Assembly (NCBI GenBank): GCA_037179385.1
Contig: CM074185.1
Coordinates: forward strand, 51,463,000 to 51,526,999
Origin: Holothuria scabra
Taxonomy: Eukaryota > Echinodermata > Holothuroidea > Aspidochirotida > Holothuriidae
DNA: 64,000 nt
Direction of reading: 5' to 3'
This document shows positions 22,711 through 33,939 of the stretch, in pieces. Position 1 is the stretch's first letter; each line of letters opens with the position of its first letter. Below the pieces are notes generated by a model. That model worked only from the letters and a program-made list of their open reading frames with translations. It searched no databases and was not told the origin of the DNA. Both the position numbers and the translations under genes were made by a program.

Positions 22711-23878
22711 TGCATTGCACGTTCTGCCAATATTTGTAGAATATTTGATTTTGAGGGCCGCCCTCCTACGGGGCAGGAGTCTCTTAGAAACGTTATTGTT
22801 GTTTTTTCAAGTGGATCATTTTGTATTATTTTTCATGTTTCATTTTATTATCAGTTTGGAACATTGGACTTTAGAGTTCTGAACTTGCGCTCTTATCATA
22901 TTAATCTGTGGCAAAGACATTTCATCTTGCATTTTGGACATTTTCGATGCGAAACTGCTTATATGACTGTGTCATATTTGCAATTTTTTCGTTCATTTGC
23001 GCTTTAATTGCTGCCTGGATTCACAGTTTCATGGAGAGGCAAGTTTTATCCGGCATGTTATTTCGTTTGCTAATCTGTATGTAACTATGCATTACCTATA
23101 TTCCTGTTAAACCTAAATCCTTGTAAATGACATGCACGTTTCTTGAATAGTGTAGTTTAAAACGACTTCACCATGGTTTGAAGATTTTGGAGGGGGATAT
23201 TATTGTAGTCACAAAAGAGAGAGTCGCTGCTAGTTGGGATAAAGCGAGATCACTCCAATCAGCGCTAAATTAACCCCTTAGCTTTTCATAGGCGAGAAAC
23301 TTGCAATAATTTTGTTTGCGCTCTGTTCTAGCTCACCTGTGCTATTTTCGACTATCATGACAGCGCGAAGATTTATTACCTAATGATAGTCACGTATAAT
23401 GTCCCTATAGGTAGGCGCTGTCCCGACCTTCCAATCGGCTGCACTGTGACATTTGCTTTACCAATCAGCGCAGTTGTACCATATCCCGTTTTTAGCCATG
23501 GCAAGCCGAACATCAAACACCTGCTATTTTAGTCGTCCCTACAGGAAGGCGCTTTCCCAAGTATCCAATCGGATGCGACGTAATATAAGCTTATTTTACC
23601 GACCAATCGGCACGACTGTGTCATACCCTGCTGTCCTCATTTTTGTTGCGACAGATAGAAGATTAATAGCCCACCTAGCGAGACCATGCGATGTCCTTAA
23701 TAACCAATCAGACAAACCAATACTTACTAACCAATACTTAATAACCAAAACTTAAAAACCAATCAGACAAAGGTTACCATTTGCCTGTCCTTTTTGACCA
23801 ACCAGCGATCTTTCATCATTTCGCTGCAGAAGTTTCAACTGTTTGCATCACTTGTCAACCTTAGAAGTAGAACCCATA

Positions 23879-24130
23879 CAGGCGCGGATCCAGACATTTC
23901 AAAAAGAAGGGGGTGGGTGGCTGACCTTAGAGAAAGCGGGCAATGGGGACGTACCAGTGGCGCACGCAGGATTTCTCTGAAGGGGGTCCTGCGGTGTCTT
24001 CAGTTAAAGCCGGCCTGGGGGAGGGGTTTAAGGGGAGGGGGACACAGGTCCCCTTCCCCCTTGGAAAACTTTTGGCGTTTTCATGGAGTCCTAGATGCAA
24101 AATGGTGCAAGATTTTCGACTTTGACGGGA
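23879..24130 (+). mobile_element. Nested hAT-like G-rich repeats
   Basis: CAGGCGCGGATCCAGACATT starts at about 23880 and CAGTGGCGCACGCAGGATTT at 23955. The latter continues to the CCCTTGGAAAACTTTTGGCG and GATGCAAAATGGTGCAAG blocks shared with 14560 and 26900. It directly abuts the 4-kb element's right end. Confidence 0.45.
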
Positions 24131-24369
24131 ACAGTGTTAAAAGTTGAATTGTGGGGGTTCATGAGGAAAAAACTGAAACTTCTGTGTCTTTGCACACAGT
24201 CTTATTCCATTTACGCTACCTTGCGAAGTAAAACTTGTCATTAAATTTGTATACTTTTCGGAGTCAAATTAAAAAGGCATCGATCGGTTAAGGCGAATGG
24301 GAGCATTTTAGTTTGCGTTTTTTTTTTCTTGGCCCCAAAAGTTATTCTGCCATGAATATTATCTAAGTG

Positions 24370-24785
24370 GAGTGCCACCATTAGTTGGTGCGGAGCGTAG
24401 AGAAAATTTTGAAAATAAGGCGCTCAGATGGCCGGATATAACATCTCCAGACTCAAAGAAGAATCTAAGCAGTCGGTATCTTTGTTTGTCGTTTGAAATA
24501 AAATGCTCACTTCAAAATAAGTTTGCGAACTGCAAAGCCATGGCCCAATGCCCCCTCCCCCCTTCGTAAGCTACTGTTACGACGTACGGTGCTTCTCTGC
24601 CTGAAATATCTAATTCTGTCCGAAAGACCAAGCGGAACCCCATCATCTGTTGGCGCGGAGCGTACAGAAAATTTTGAAAAATCACGACCACTCAAACAGC
24701 CACCTGAAACGGCATTTCCCACAGACTTGTAAGTAGAATCTAAGCAATCATTATTTTGAGCTTTCGTTTGCAATAAAAATGAATA
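24370..24785. repeat. Two direct copies of a ~140-bp repeat
   Basis: TTGGTGCGGAGCGTAGAGAA plus AATTTTGAAA (24390) and TTGGCGCGGAGCGTACAGAA plus AATTTTGAAA (24650) are each followed by AGAATCTAAGCA and TTCGTTTG/TCGTTTG blocks. Confidence 0.65.
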
Positions 24786-24990
24786 CATTGTTAAATGATC
24801 AGAAAATTACCAGATAAAATGTACCACTTCAATTGGGTGAAATGGTAATGTAAAGAAATATTTGGAAAATGAGCTTGTACTGTATTCGCATTTTCCCAAC
24901 TATTTGACTACCTTCCGACATAAGATTATGATGAGTATAACGTTTAAAATTAGAGCAACTTCATTGACGGACGAAAATCCCTTCTGAACT

Positions 24991-26744
24991 TTAATGGGCA
25001 GGAGCACTCATCCCGAATTGATGTAGTGTAGTAGATTGTCTAGTTTCATGATTGGCTGTTGTGAGTCATGTGACAACATTTTTTCCCTTCAGATGCGAAA
25101 TGAACTAGAAATAACTGCTTGATTTTCCTTGAATATGCAATAGTAAAGTCATAAAATGTAAATACAGTTACTTTGAAGAGAAATAAGATGAAATTGTGAT
25201 AGTTTTTTCTTCCAAATAAGTTTGGAGGACTGTTCTTTACCTTTAAGGGTGGATGGCAATGCATCGCAAACCGTGTACCTAGCCTTTACAAGTTTCATCG
25301 AATTTTACAAGGAGCTCATGTGATTGAGCAGTCTGATTAACTCAGACTCAGAGGCTTGCAAGCCCAAAGTTTACCCGAGTGGGAAATTGCATGAGAATAA
25401 TTGGCTCTTACAAAACTGACCTAATTTTCGCGCGTTTACCGCGCAAGGTAGAAGTCTGTACATACATAATTTATTTTATACATTCCAAACAAACAAGAGG
25501 GTAAGTTGTTACTTTCTAGCCAACAAACAACCAGTCCATATATCAACGGTTTCTGCTCACTTGATCCCTCCTACAGACCGTGCGCATCAAATAAAAACAT
25601 ACCGGTGCGAGACGAAAACTCAAAATCAACGTATAGCCCAATTATCCGTTGTCAGCTTTAACAAGAATACAAGGGCTTCAATTCTTTCGTGTCGCATTAT
25701 AATTAACACACTTGAAAATTGTAAGATGCATTTTGTGTTTCTCCGGCATGGTTGTTTTTTATCGCCGTCTCTCTGTACCAAGGGGGTATGCATGTGGGTC
25801 TTGGCACATTGGTCAACTAAAGGGGGAAGGATAGGGGCAAGGGGTGATGGTAAGACTCCACCTAATATACATCTATATCTGCTCCACTGGGACCACCCAG
25901 GCGGACGTGACTCAACATGATTTGGTCCAAAAGTTTGCACACCCCTGCCATATACCATAATGCACCATTGTTGGCAACTGAACGAGACTAACGTGCTGCC
26001 CGTTCATAGCCACTATACAAATCGCACACGTAGCAGACATGCCAAACTCCAAAATAGCAAACCTTGAGATTTTCGAATCAAAACCTGGAGATTGGTACAG
26101 TACCTCAAACCTGGAGATTCCAAATTTGTCCTGTACTTTACCGTGACGAGTTTTTCATCACTGGGAAGATAACAGATGATGAGGTGGGAGTTCTGCCAGT
26201 CAGGAGAAAAACTGACTCCTCACTCTCTTTCTAGGCCTCTTCCCTTGACCACCAAACTCAGTTTGGGAAAACATGGTAAGGCATACGGTCTTCTTGCGGA
26301 AAGACTGTCACACGTTCATCCTCCCTCTTATGCAAATATAACCTCAATTATAGACGTTAAATACACGTAATGATATTTCTTGAAATCGAGCCGGACAAAT
26401 AGGCCTACTTCTTTGATAAATGTTTAATGCAAAACGGAGTTTTAAATTCTTTCATAAATTTAATACGACATCAAACTTTAAAGGTTAAGAGAAGCCCCCC
26501 CCCCCCAAACTTATTTTGAAGAAAAAGCTAAATAACACAATTTTCAACTTATTTTTCTTCAAAGTATTTTTCATTACCTTTTATGACTTTACTATGGCAC
26601 ATTCAAGGTAAACCAAGCAGTTATTTCCAGTAAATTTCACATTTGAAGAGAAAAAACATTGTCACATGACTCCCAACAGCCAATCATGACACTGGACATT
26701 CTACTACACTTCTTCAATTTGGGATGACTGCTCCTGCCCTTTAA
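24991..26744. mobile_element. TTAA element with ~260-bp inverted repeats
   Basis: The left end is TTAATGGGCAGGAGCACTCA and the right end, reverse-complemented, is TTAAAGGGCAGGAGCAGTCA. Homology continues through GATTGGCTGTTG, GAGTCATGTGACAA and AATAAGTTTGG to about 25250 and 26490. Both ends carry TTAA. The interior has no recognisable transposase. It is a larger relative of the MITEs at 8654 and 38985. Confidence 0.75.
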
Positions 26745-26807
26745 CTTTAGTTGATATTGATGACAATACAATGCAAAAGTTTTTGCCTTTTTCCTGGATT
26801 ATGTTAT

Positions 26808-26970
26808 GCTTGTCCAGGGTCGAAGCCAGGGCGTGGCGTTTGGGGGGGGAGGGGCACAACGGATTAGTGATCGTCGTCCTGGCGGAGGGGTTTCTCCCCT
26901 TTGGAAAAATTTGCCTATCTGAGAGGGCGAAGATGCAAAATTGTGGACTTTCTGATATACATTGACTGTT
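26808..26970 (+). repeat. Dispersed G-rich repeat fragment
   Basis: GGCGGAGGGGTTTCTCCCCT, TTGGAAAAATTTGCC and GAAGATGCAAAATTGTGG match the family seen at 14560 and 24050. Confidence 0.4.
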
Positions 26971-28430
26971 GCAGATTACACAGTGGCATGATAAGATACG
27001 TGCGGTACCTGTATTTGCTCAAGTTGTTTGTATGTGTGTTCCATACTTCCATAGCAATAAAATTTCAGCCCGTACTTTGATATTTTGGGGGTTTTTTTTG
27101 GGGGGGGGGGGGTGGACTGAATGAATACTTACTACTTCATCAGCAGTTCTATTTTTCGACGAGACAGGGCACCCGGCAGGTTAACGGTTTGTTCGTACGC
27201 GGTGTATAGATCGATCACGCAGGGATATTATGCGGGGTTTGCATTTCCGTTACGAATCGGTCTGTGCCACTCGTTGGAATTGCATGCACGGTGATTACGC
27301 GCCTTACTTTTTTTTTTTATTGCAGGACAGATAAGAAGACAAGGATTTGAACTATTCGCACTGCAGAAAAAAAATCGCGATCCGCATCGCTAAATGGACC
27401 GCGGTGTGTATTAGTCTATGCAACGTTGTATGCCTGTATGCACGACCAAAAATTGCATGTTGGACGCGCTGGCTATGGGTACGAATGCCAACTTGCCAGG
27501 CCTATATGCAGATGTGCTGCCGGCCTACGCCTGTATCGCTGATGGGATCGCAACCCCGTTTTGCGAGTAAGCGGAACAAGTAAAGCTGTTATTGCCTATG
27601 TGGTTTAGCGTTTGTATTTCTTTGAATAATGTTATTTTATCGTGAGATTTGAAAATTTGACCGTGAGATGATGCCCCAAACAGTGAGACTCACGGTGAAA
27701 CCGTGAGAGTTGGCAAGTATGACGTGGGCAGACGTGCGACTGTGTGAAAATAGCTAGTTCAGTCGGTAACGCTCATTACCCGATATCATATTGCCCGGCA
27801 ACTTTTCACATATTGTCACAAGTCACACTTAGTAATTATACCTTAATCGAGGGCGTCTTACCGAATTCTCTCTTGTACTGTTTGTTTGTTCTAATCTTTG
27901 CAGTCAGTGAATTGCGGTATGCCGTGTTTTGTGTGTAGCCAGTACGTTGTATAGTAAACGCTTCACTGACTCGTACTATTTTGATACAGAGGCTAAAAGT
28001 GACGTCATAGGGAAACTCTACGGCGGGAACTTTAAATTTGCCTATGAGTATCTTGATTTGAATGTGTTTAGCCAAATTTAGTTTAACAAAGGGTTTGGAG
28101 CTGCTTCTGGGAGAGGCAGGCATACCGAGGGTGGAAAAGAGGTGTGCGACGGCGAAGACGGCAGGGTAGTGGCGAACAGGGATAGCGTTGAGCAGGTAGG
28201 AGGGATAATGGCTTCTGCTAAGGAAAGGCAGCCGAATGTTTTGACGGGTTGACGGTATCCCAAAAATGGATGGCAAACCGGACTGCACAAAAACAACGAG
28301 ACTGTTACTTCTCGTCCGAAATGTTTTAAAGGTGTGGTTATTTGCTGTAATTTGGAAGTACTGTGGACTGTTCAACCGTCAGTATGTATAAGCCATTCTG
28401 GTACCCTCTGTAGCCGCTTTAAGTGACACT
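26971..28430. other. Stretch without recognised gene
   Basis: It contains a T/G homopolymer tract near 27085-27113. An open frame of 179 codons on the minus strand (27836-28375) matches no family I know and lacks low-complexity character. I leave it as an unassigned frame, possibly linked to the adjacent LTR-like sequence. Confidence 0.3.
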
Positions 28431-28436
28431 CAACTA

Positions 28437-29092
28437 TGTCATAACCGGTGCCGACATGCATGTGTATTAACTACCCAAGGACTGTGCCGATTCTCACATG
28501 TGAGTACAACCTTATGTTCCTGTGTCTTACTCGTTTAAGGCCATAATGGAATGAACACATTTTATCATTGGTTTTGGATCACCTACGCCTTAGGGGGAGG
28601 AGGCCGTGACTGATTCTACTATTGTGTACGGATAGTAAATTCGGGATGATACTCTCGGTTTGAAACGCAGTTGACGTCTTATGATTCTTTTCCTAGAGGT
28701 CAACAACTCTCTATTCGGCGAGCCCTATCTTACGGTTTTATTCTATACATACGCGGGACCGTCTGAGACACCGCCATCTAGAAGACTCGCGAATACAGGA
28801 TACACAGTCGCGGCAACTTCCGGTTTCGCGAATCGCGACCAATGCCAGACACACGCAAGAGAAGGGACCGAAACGAGATAAGTTAGGTTAAGTAAATTGT
28901 ACTAAGTTAATTGATCAAGGTATTTGAAGGAATTTTCGCTTGGACGTATTGTTAGAGTGACAGTGTGTAAATAAAAGTTTTTTTTTTCTTTCCAAATGAC
29001 CTGTAGTGTTGTGAGTCCTTATTGCTGCTCAGCCCAGGCTTTCGTCTTGTAAAAGCGTTTCATCTACCTCCTTTCCAACGAACCTCGTGACA
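28437..29092 (+). mobile_element. Candidate solo LTR
   Basis: The segment starts TGTCATAACC and ends GAACCTCGTGACA, giving TGTCA/TGACA inverted termini as in Gypsy-type LTRs. About 120 bp before the right end is AATAAAAG followed by a T run, matching a polyadenylation signal at the R/U5 boundary. I see no 4-6-bp target duplication, so the boundaries are tentative. Confidence 0.35.
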
Positions 29093-29324
29093 CATATTAA
29101 TTAAATCTAGTGATGGCCAGGGGAGTTGCAGCTCCCTGTTGTGGCGCGAGGGCAAGAAACTAAGTAGATATCAGTAGCCCAGTCACCCGGACTTAATATC
29201 AAACAATGTTCGTGTATTTGGATTTGTGTTTTGAGGGAAATTATGAGCCTGAAATAGCCCCTTGGATATTCTTGAAGATGAGCATTCTGCTTATATAAGT
29301 GTATTTGTTATTGTCTATGTGACG

Positions 29325-29400
29325 AAAAGAGTGGGGGGGGGGGGCTGAGGCCATGAATCCCCCCCCCCCCCCCTCTTGAATCCGCGCCTGCCATAATCTT
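29325..29400 (-). mobile_element. hAT-like terminus with G/C runs
   Basis: Minus-strand CAGGCGCGGATTCAAGAGG followed by a long G run resembles the 23880 terminus. G and C runs flank GAGGCCATGAATC. Confidence 0.4.
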
Positions 29401-29544
29401 GACAGAGCTCTGGATGCAATCGAAAGATAAAGGAATACCTAACTTTCGTAACTCTTCACAGAAATTGTAGATTGCATATAATCTCTTCGTAATTCTTTTC
29501 AACCTGTTGGAGTATGTGGTTGCTTGTAAATACACTTAGAACTC

Positions 29545-30445
29545 TTAACCATTCGTCGTGTGTCGTGTAAATGATATCAAAATATTTATGAATGGTGAAT
29601 TACTTCAAAAGATTGAAACCACTGATTTTCTACGGGTCTTAATTGATGAGGGTTTAACTTGGAAATTACATATTGATTCTGTAAGTATTAAACTTGCTAA
29701 ATGTACAGGTATCATGTCGAAACTCAAGCACTATTTTCCGAGAAATATCCTTCGTTCTCTTTATCTCACTCTATTCCTGCCACACCTTTCTTACCGCCTT
29801 TCAGTCTGGACTGGAACAAGTAAGTCGCACCAGAATAAACTCATTACACTTCAAAAAAGGGCAATCCGACAAATCTGCTTTGTAGACCCACTTGAACATA
29901 CCATTGTTTTCTTCCCTCAATTTGTTGAAGTTTACCGACCTAGTCCACATCAAAGAAGCTCTCCTTGCTTATCATATTGTACATAATCTTGCTCCGCCGT
30001 GTTTTCATCAAATCTTCCCATTTAACTACCATACACACGACCACAACCAGTCTCCATGCAGTCTCTATACATTCGAATACCTCGTTATAACTCTTTAGCA
30101 AAGTTTACTTGTAAGAGCATCTTCTGCCTTGAATACACTTCCAAATGAAATCCAATGCTGTAAATCAATATCATGCTTTAAGAACAAGTATTTTAAGCAT
30201 TGCATCAAAAAGTACTAAGCTACTATTAGTAACTAAAATTTAAGCAACATTCATATTACCTATGTTCACTGTTTATTGCACAGTGTTTATTTTTCCCCGT
30301 TATTTACTTTGTTACAGGGAGTGGTCTGCTTCACAAGCCTACCAAGGTTTCCTACATCACTTCCTGTCCTAACTTGTTTACTACCTGTCATAATAACTTG
30401 TAATTTTGTACTTCATAATCGTTATGAAGAAACAAATAAAGGACA
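29545..30445 (+). pseudogene. LINE reverse transcriptase 3' fragment
   Basis: The frame at 29558-29900 reads FLRVLIDEGLTWKLHID, then KLAKCTGIMSKLKHYFPRN, SLYLTLFLPHLSYRLSVW and LITLQKRAIRQI. This is the classic C-terminal reverse-transcriptase segment of Jockey/CR1-type LINEs (consensus FLGVxID..L.W..HI, Y.LI.P.L.YG...W, LQ..A.R.I). A frameshift near 29890 moves the continuation (LLKFTDLVHIKEALLAYHIV) to another frame. The protein tail FKNKYFKHCIKKY stops near 30217. A 3' tail with AATAAA sits near 30433. Confidence 0.8.
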
Positions 30446-30699
30446 CGAAACGAAATACCCAATTTTGTCACTTTTGTGTTGCACTACCTTCAATCAGACC
30501 AAAGGAAAAGTCACATAACCCGAAACTTATGGCTCACATCGGAAAACGCCTTCCACACTCCCCATTTCTTCATCCACTTACCTCAGTACTCCAAGTCTCT
30601 TCCTCCTGTAGTCACAGAATACCTTTTCTTTCTCTGTCAATGTAAATCTGACACATTTCCTTTCATTTCTCCTGTTGTCTTCCTCTCCTTTCTTTGTTC

Positions 30700-30770
30700 T
30701 TCTTCCATCTTTTCAAGGGGAGGGGGAGGGGTTAGGGTGCCATTCCCCCTGTGGATCCACTACTTTGTAG
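30700..30770 (-). mobile_element. hAT-like terminus fragment
   Basis: Minus-strand GTGGATCCACAGGGGGAATG followed by C/G-rich sequence resembles the GGATCC termini at 23880 and 29390. Confidence 0.3.
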
Positions 30771-30830
30771 AAATCATTGACTAAAGGGGTTTACCTGCCC
30801 TAGTGTGAAGCTTGTGGACACATCCCTCAA

Positions 30831-30935
30831 AAAGTCTCCCAGCCCTGTGATGGATAAGTCGTGTGGAGAGTGGCTCTGTGACAAAGTCTCCCAGCCCTGT
30901 GATGGATAAGTCATGTGGAGAGTGGCTCTGTGACA
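30831..30935. repeat. 52-bp tandem duplication
   Basis: AAAGTCTCCCAGCCCTGTGA to GTGGCTCTGTGAC is repeated twice with one difference (GTCGTG versus GTCATG). Confidence 0.9.
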
Positions 30936-31474
30936 ATGCAACATTCACTTTCAATGTAAGCGCTCCCCCACTCAATTTTGCCTACAGTTCCCTAACGAGC
31001 AGATAGGGTACAACACTGAAAGGTGGTGAGGAGGTTCAAAGTTGAATCTGAAGAGTTAAGATGGCATTTCGTCACTTTTACAACATTTTTTCGATTTCAC
31101 TTTGTTGGTGAGATGTGGTTTGCTCACACCACATGTTGTACTTATATTTGTTTTATATTCTAACTGCTGCGGTAGAGTTACCAGTGCATCAAGGTGACAA
31201 CTGGCAAATGTAATTAGGGCCACTCCTGCTCAGAGAGCAGAATTTCTATTAGACTGTTCCAATAACCAGTTAATGTTAAGTATTCAACATTAAGTGGCCA
31301 AGTCCAACCACATTATTGACGCTGTACAGGTTGTATGCACAGAAAACAGTATGTTAAAACTGAGCATTAAATATTTGTAAGGTATCTTCTGTGCTGAAAG
31401 TCAAAGGCCTTCAGTAACGTGTGGGGTTCATGCAATCTCCTTCTAGTGCTGGGTATCTCAGTAATAAAGATAAA

Positions 31475-31966
31475 CCTTAGAGCAGGGTTGTCCAACCTTT
31501 CACAGCGGTGGGTCACATGTAATGGTTATGATAGACCAGGGGCCACATTCTGTACTCTTTTTTTCAATTTTTCCCGATGCCCAAGGAAACAAAGTGCATT
31601 CACTGCGCGTAGGGAACACTGGTTCATTTTCGTTTTTGATTGAACAAAGAAATAAATTTAAGCAAAAAATGATGGTGTTGGGCAGAATATTCGGACAAAG
31701 TTTTTTTTCATATTCCTCCTGAATCATTCTCAACCCGCCCCTGTGGACAACACTCCAATGTAGCTACGTGTAGCAGACATTTGAAATGAATTATTTCATT
31801 CAAAAGTAAGCATGCCATAGCGTACGGCAAAGCCTAAAGTTGTCATCAATTAATCTGCTTATTGAATAATTTTGCAATATAGATTATTTCTGACAGGCTG
31901 GACGCAACCTTTTCGCGGGCCTGGTGGTGGCCCCTGGGCCTTAGGTTGGACAACCCTGCCTTAGAG
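31475..31966. mobile_element. hAT MITE with perfect 8-bp target duplication
   Basis: CCTTAGAG at 31475-31482 and again at 31959-31966 brackets a 476-bp element. Its ends are CAGGGTTGTCCAACCT and AGGTTGGACAACCCTG, perfect inverted repeats. Subterminal AGACCAGGGGCCAC and GTGGCCCCTGGGCC are also complementary. The 8-bp duplication and CAGGG...CCCTG ends define the hAT superfamily. No transposase frame remains. Confidence 0.92.
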
Positions 31967-32664
31967 AAAGTTTGTTCTGTTTCAAGAATGGCGATCAAGT
32001 TATTTTTTAGTTTGTGCGAAGGTGTCACTTTCCCATAAAAATATTCATATCTTTTCAAGACTTAGAAAAACGTTTTGTCAAGTTAAACAAAAAAAAAAAA
32101 AGAAAAAAAGAATTCCCTTTAACACAATCAGAAAGTTGTCCAATATTAAACCCTAGAAAAAGACACATTTTTAAATAAAATACTGACTGCAGATGAGATG
32201 GTGCTGCATCCAAAGGACTGTCGAATACAACACTTGACAAATACCATGTTTTGTGCTTGTAATGCATTAAAATTGTGCAAAAGCTATTTATAAAGCTTAA
32301 TGGGTTCAAAAGCAATGGCAGGATTAGCCTCTGTCGAGTCCTTCTCGTGAAATTACGTACCCCCCTCCCTCTGGAAACACACCGGCTGTTACCTCCTCTG
32401 TTTTACACCCCCTCTGGAATCGCTACACCGGAAAGTCTCTGGACAAAGTTTATTTTATGCACCAACTGCTTAACTAAAACCTTTAAAAATCTACTGCCAA
32501 ATCAGTAGTAATTAAGGGAACCAATCAGAGAGTCTCTTGTTTTTAGGAGTTCATGAATATGCATAACTGCACCATGCCTACGATTTCATGCGAAAATGTA
32601 TGTAGCAAGCAGGATGATTTATTTGCCTTCACAACATCTTCCATATATTCTTCAACATTTTTGT

Positions 32665-32945
32665 AGGACTGCTTGTTTGGTTTAATGGTACAAACATCCG
32701 CCACTCACACGGAAGGCCAGAGTTTTTATTCCTAGGTTGAGTCATACCAAAGACTCAAAAATTAAAGGAACCAAATGCTATTGTGCGTGATGGTCTGCAT
32801 AAACTATGGAGTAAGGATAAGCAGCTTGTGAGTCACAACTGGAAAAAAAAGGGCTGTGGCCGGCTCGACGTGATCCATAGGTTGGGAACTGGGCACTAAA
32901 ACTACATCCACCTTTTTGTAGCTGGAGTTCCTAGTCTTCTACAAC
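32665..32945 (+). mobile_element. tRNA-SINE, full-length copy with decayed head
   Basis: The tRNA-like head GTTTGGTTTAATGGTACAAA contains a box-A-like TTTAATGGTACAAACATCC. It is followed by a TCCG/CGGA stem, AGGTTGAGTCATACC (box B) and CAAAGAC. The body then has GTGCGTGATG, AAAAAAGGGCTGTGGCCGGC, GGTTGGGAACTGGGC and ACTACATC. The order matches the minus-strand copy at 46500-46731. Confidence 0.7.
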
Positions 32946-32949
32946 TCTC

Positions 32950-33620
32950 TGGTTTGACCACTCTGTATTTGGTATTTTATTGGCTGGTATGAAATGTGAA
33001 CATTTTATGATCAGCTTACAGAAAATAGAAACTTAATTTACTGTCATCTATACAACTTTTGTGATAAGCTGTTAAACCTGTCTTGTTTAAGATTACAATG
33101 TTCTATAACTTAAACAAAGGCATTTAATGAACAAATGACTAAGTGAAAATTGAATAACTGTTTGATTTTAAAGAGGCTCATTGAGTTGATATCAATTACT
33201 TAAAGAGAGTCTCAAAGGGTCACTAACACATAACAATGCTTATAGTTAGCATAACAAGTAAAGTATCAGTATCAAGTGCAAAAGTAACAGAAAATGGTAC
33301 AATTTTGAATTTCCCTTTATCCTGACTTGAACATTATTTGAAAAAGTGTCTGGTCACAAATTTTTGAAAACTGACTTGAACTGTCAAGAACTCACTCATA
33401 AAACAGTTACTTGTGAGTAGGGTATAGGGATTGCCTAAGTTTGACCATTTGTCATTGGTATGTGAAGAAAACGTAATAGGTTTGGAAAAAATTTGTTGAA
33501 TTTCATGAACCAACTCAATGAACTGCTTTAACATCAACAAGCTGTAAGCTGATGCCACCATATGAATGTTAAAGTACAAAGGTCAGTTTACTGTAAACCC
33601 ACCTTTGAAATAGAACTGTA
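32950..33620. other. Gene-free stretch
   Basis: No coding or repeat signal was recognised. Confidence 0.4.
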
Positions 33621-33664
33621 ATACAGCTACTCTAACACACAGAGCCATCAATAAAAACTGTGAA

Positions 33665-33935
33665 CTGGGTTATTTATTTTACAACACAGGATTTTATTTT
33701 AAAAACTTAAACCTTTAAATATGACTGATAAAATTTGACCAGCAAAACAAAAACCATTTATTTAATCTTTAAGAGTGAAGTAAAGAAAGAATACATCTTT
33801 ATCAGAAAAAGTAGAAGTCTCTGCTTCATTGGCTGTTTCAGAGTCTGCACAAATACTCACCAGGAGGCCGAAAGATTTGTGTAGGTTGCTCACGACGGTT
33901 CCATGTCTACGTTCGTCTCTCGTCTTTTCTCCAAA
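33665..33935 (-). other. Candidate terminal 3' UTR exon of the FUBP gene
   Basis: The FUBP stop codon is directly followed by a splice donor, so a downstream UTR exon is expected. A GC-richer island at about 33840-33930 stands out from AT-rich flanks. On the minus strand it is followed by three AATAAA signals (plus-strand TTTATT at 33757-33762, 33693-33698 and 33673-33678). The acceptor is not certain. A GTGAGT follows CTCCTG near 33860, so this could instead be an internal UTR exon. This is inference from position and composition. Confidence 0.3.
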
Positions 33936-33939
33936 ATAA

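Larger units (their letters stand above)
19891..23878. mobile_element. 4-kb element with ~760-bp terminal inverted repeats
   Basis: Left repeat 19891-20672 and right repeat 23128-23878 are inverted copies. Shared landmarks are GGTTGACAAGT, AACTTCTGCAGCGAAATGA, AAAAGGACAGGCAAATGGTA, ACCAATCAGACAA, GTTGCGACAG and TCCAATCGGATGCGACGTA. The homology also runs into GGGTTYTACTTC just outside GGTTGACAAG. The unique middle (about 20673-23127) holds degenerate frames, including two copies of the peptide LDIDAATPLLNEQSELEN (21724 and 22142), and a large internal duplication. No DDE triad or known transposase was recognised, so it is a decayed or non-autonomous long-TIR element. Confidence 0.75.

Noticed and set aside
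25561..25920. 119-codon frame inside the TTAA element as a transposase
   Set aside because: No DDE-type motifs or recognisable domain, and it overlaps an equally long antisense frame.
28437..29092. Complete LTR retrotransposon
   Set aside because: No second LTR, primer-binding site or gag/pol frame was found nearby, so only a solo-LTR candidate is reported.
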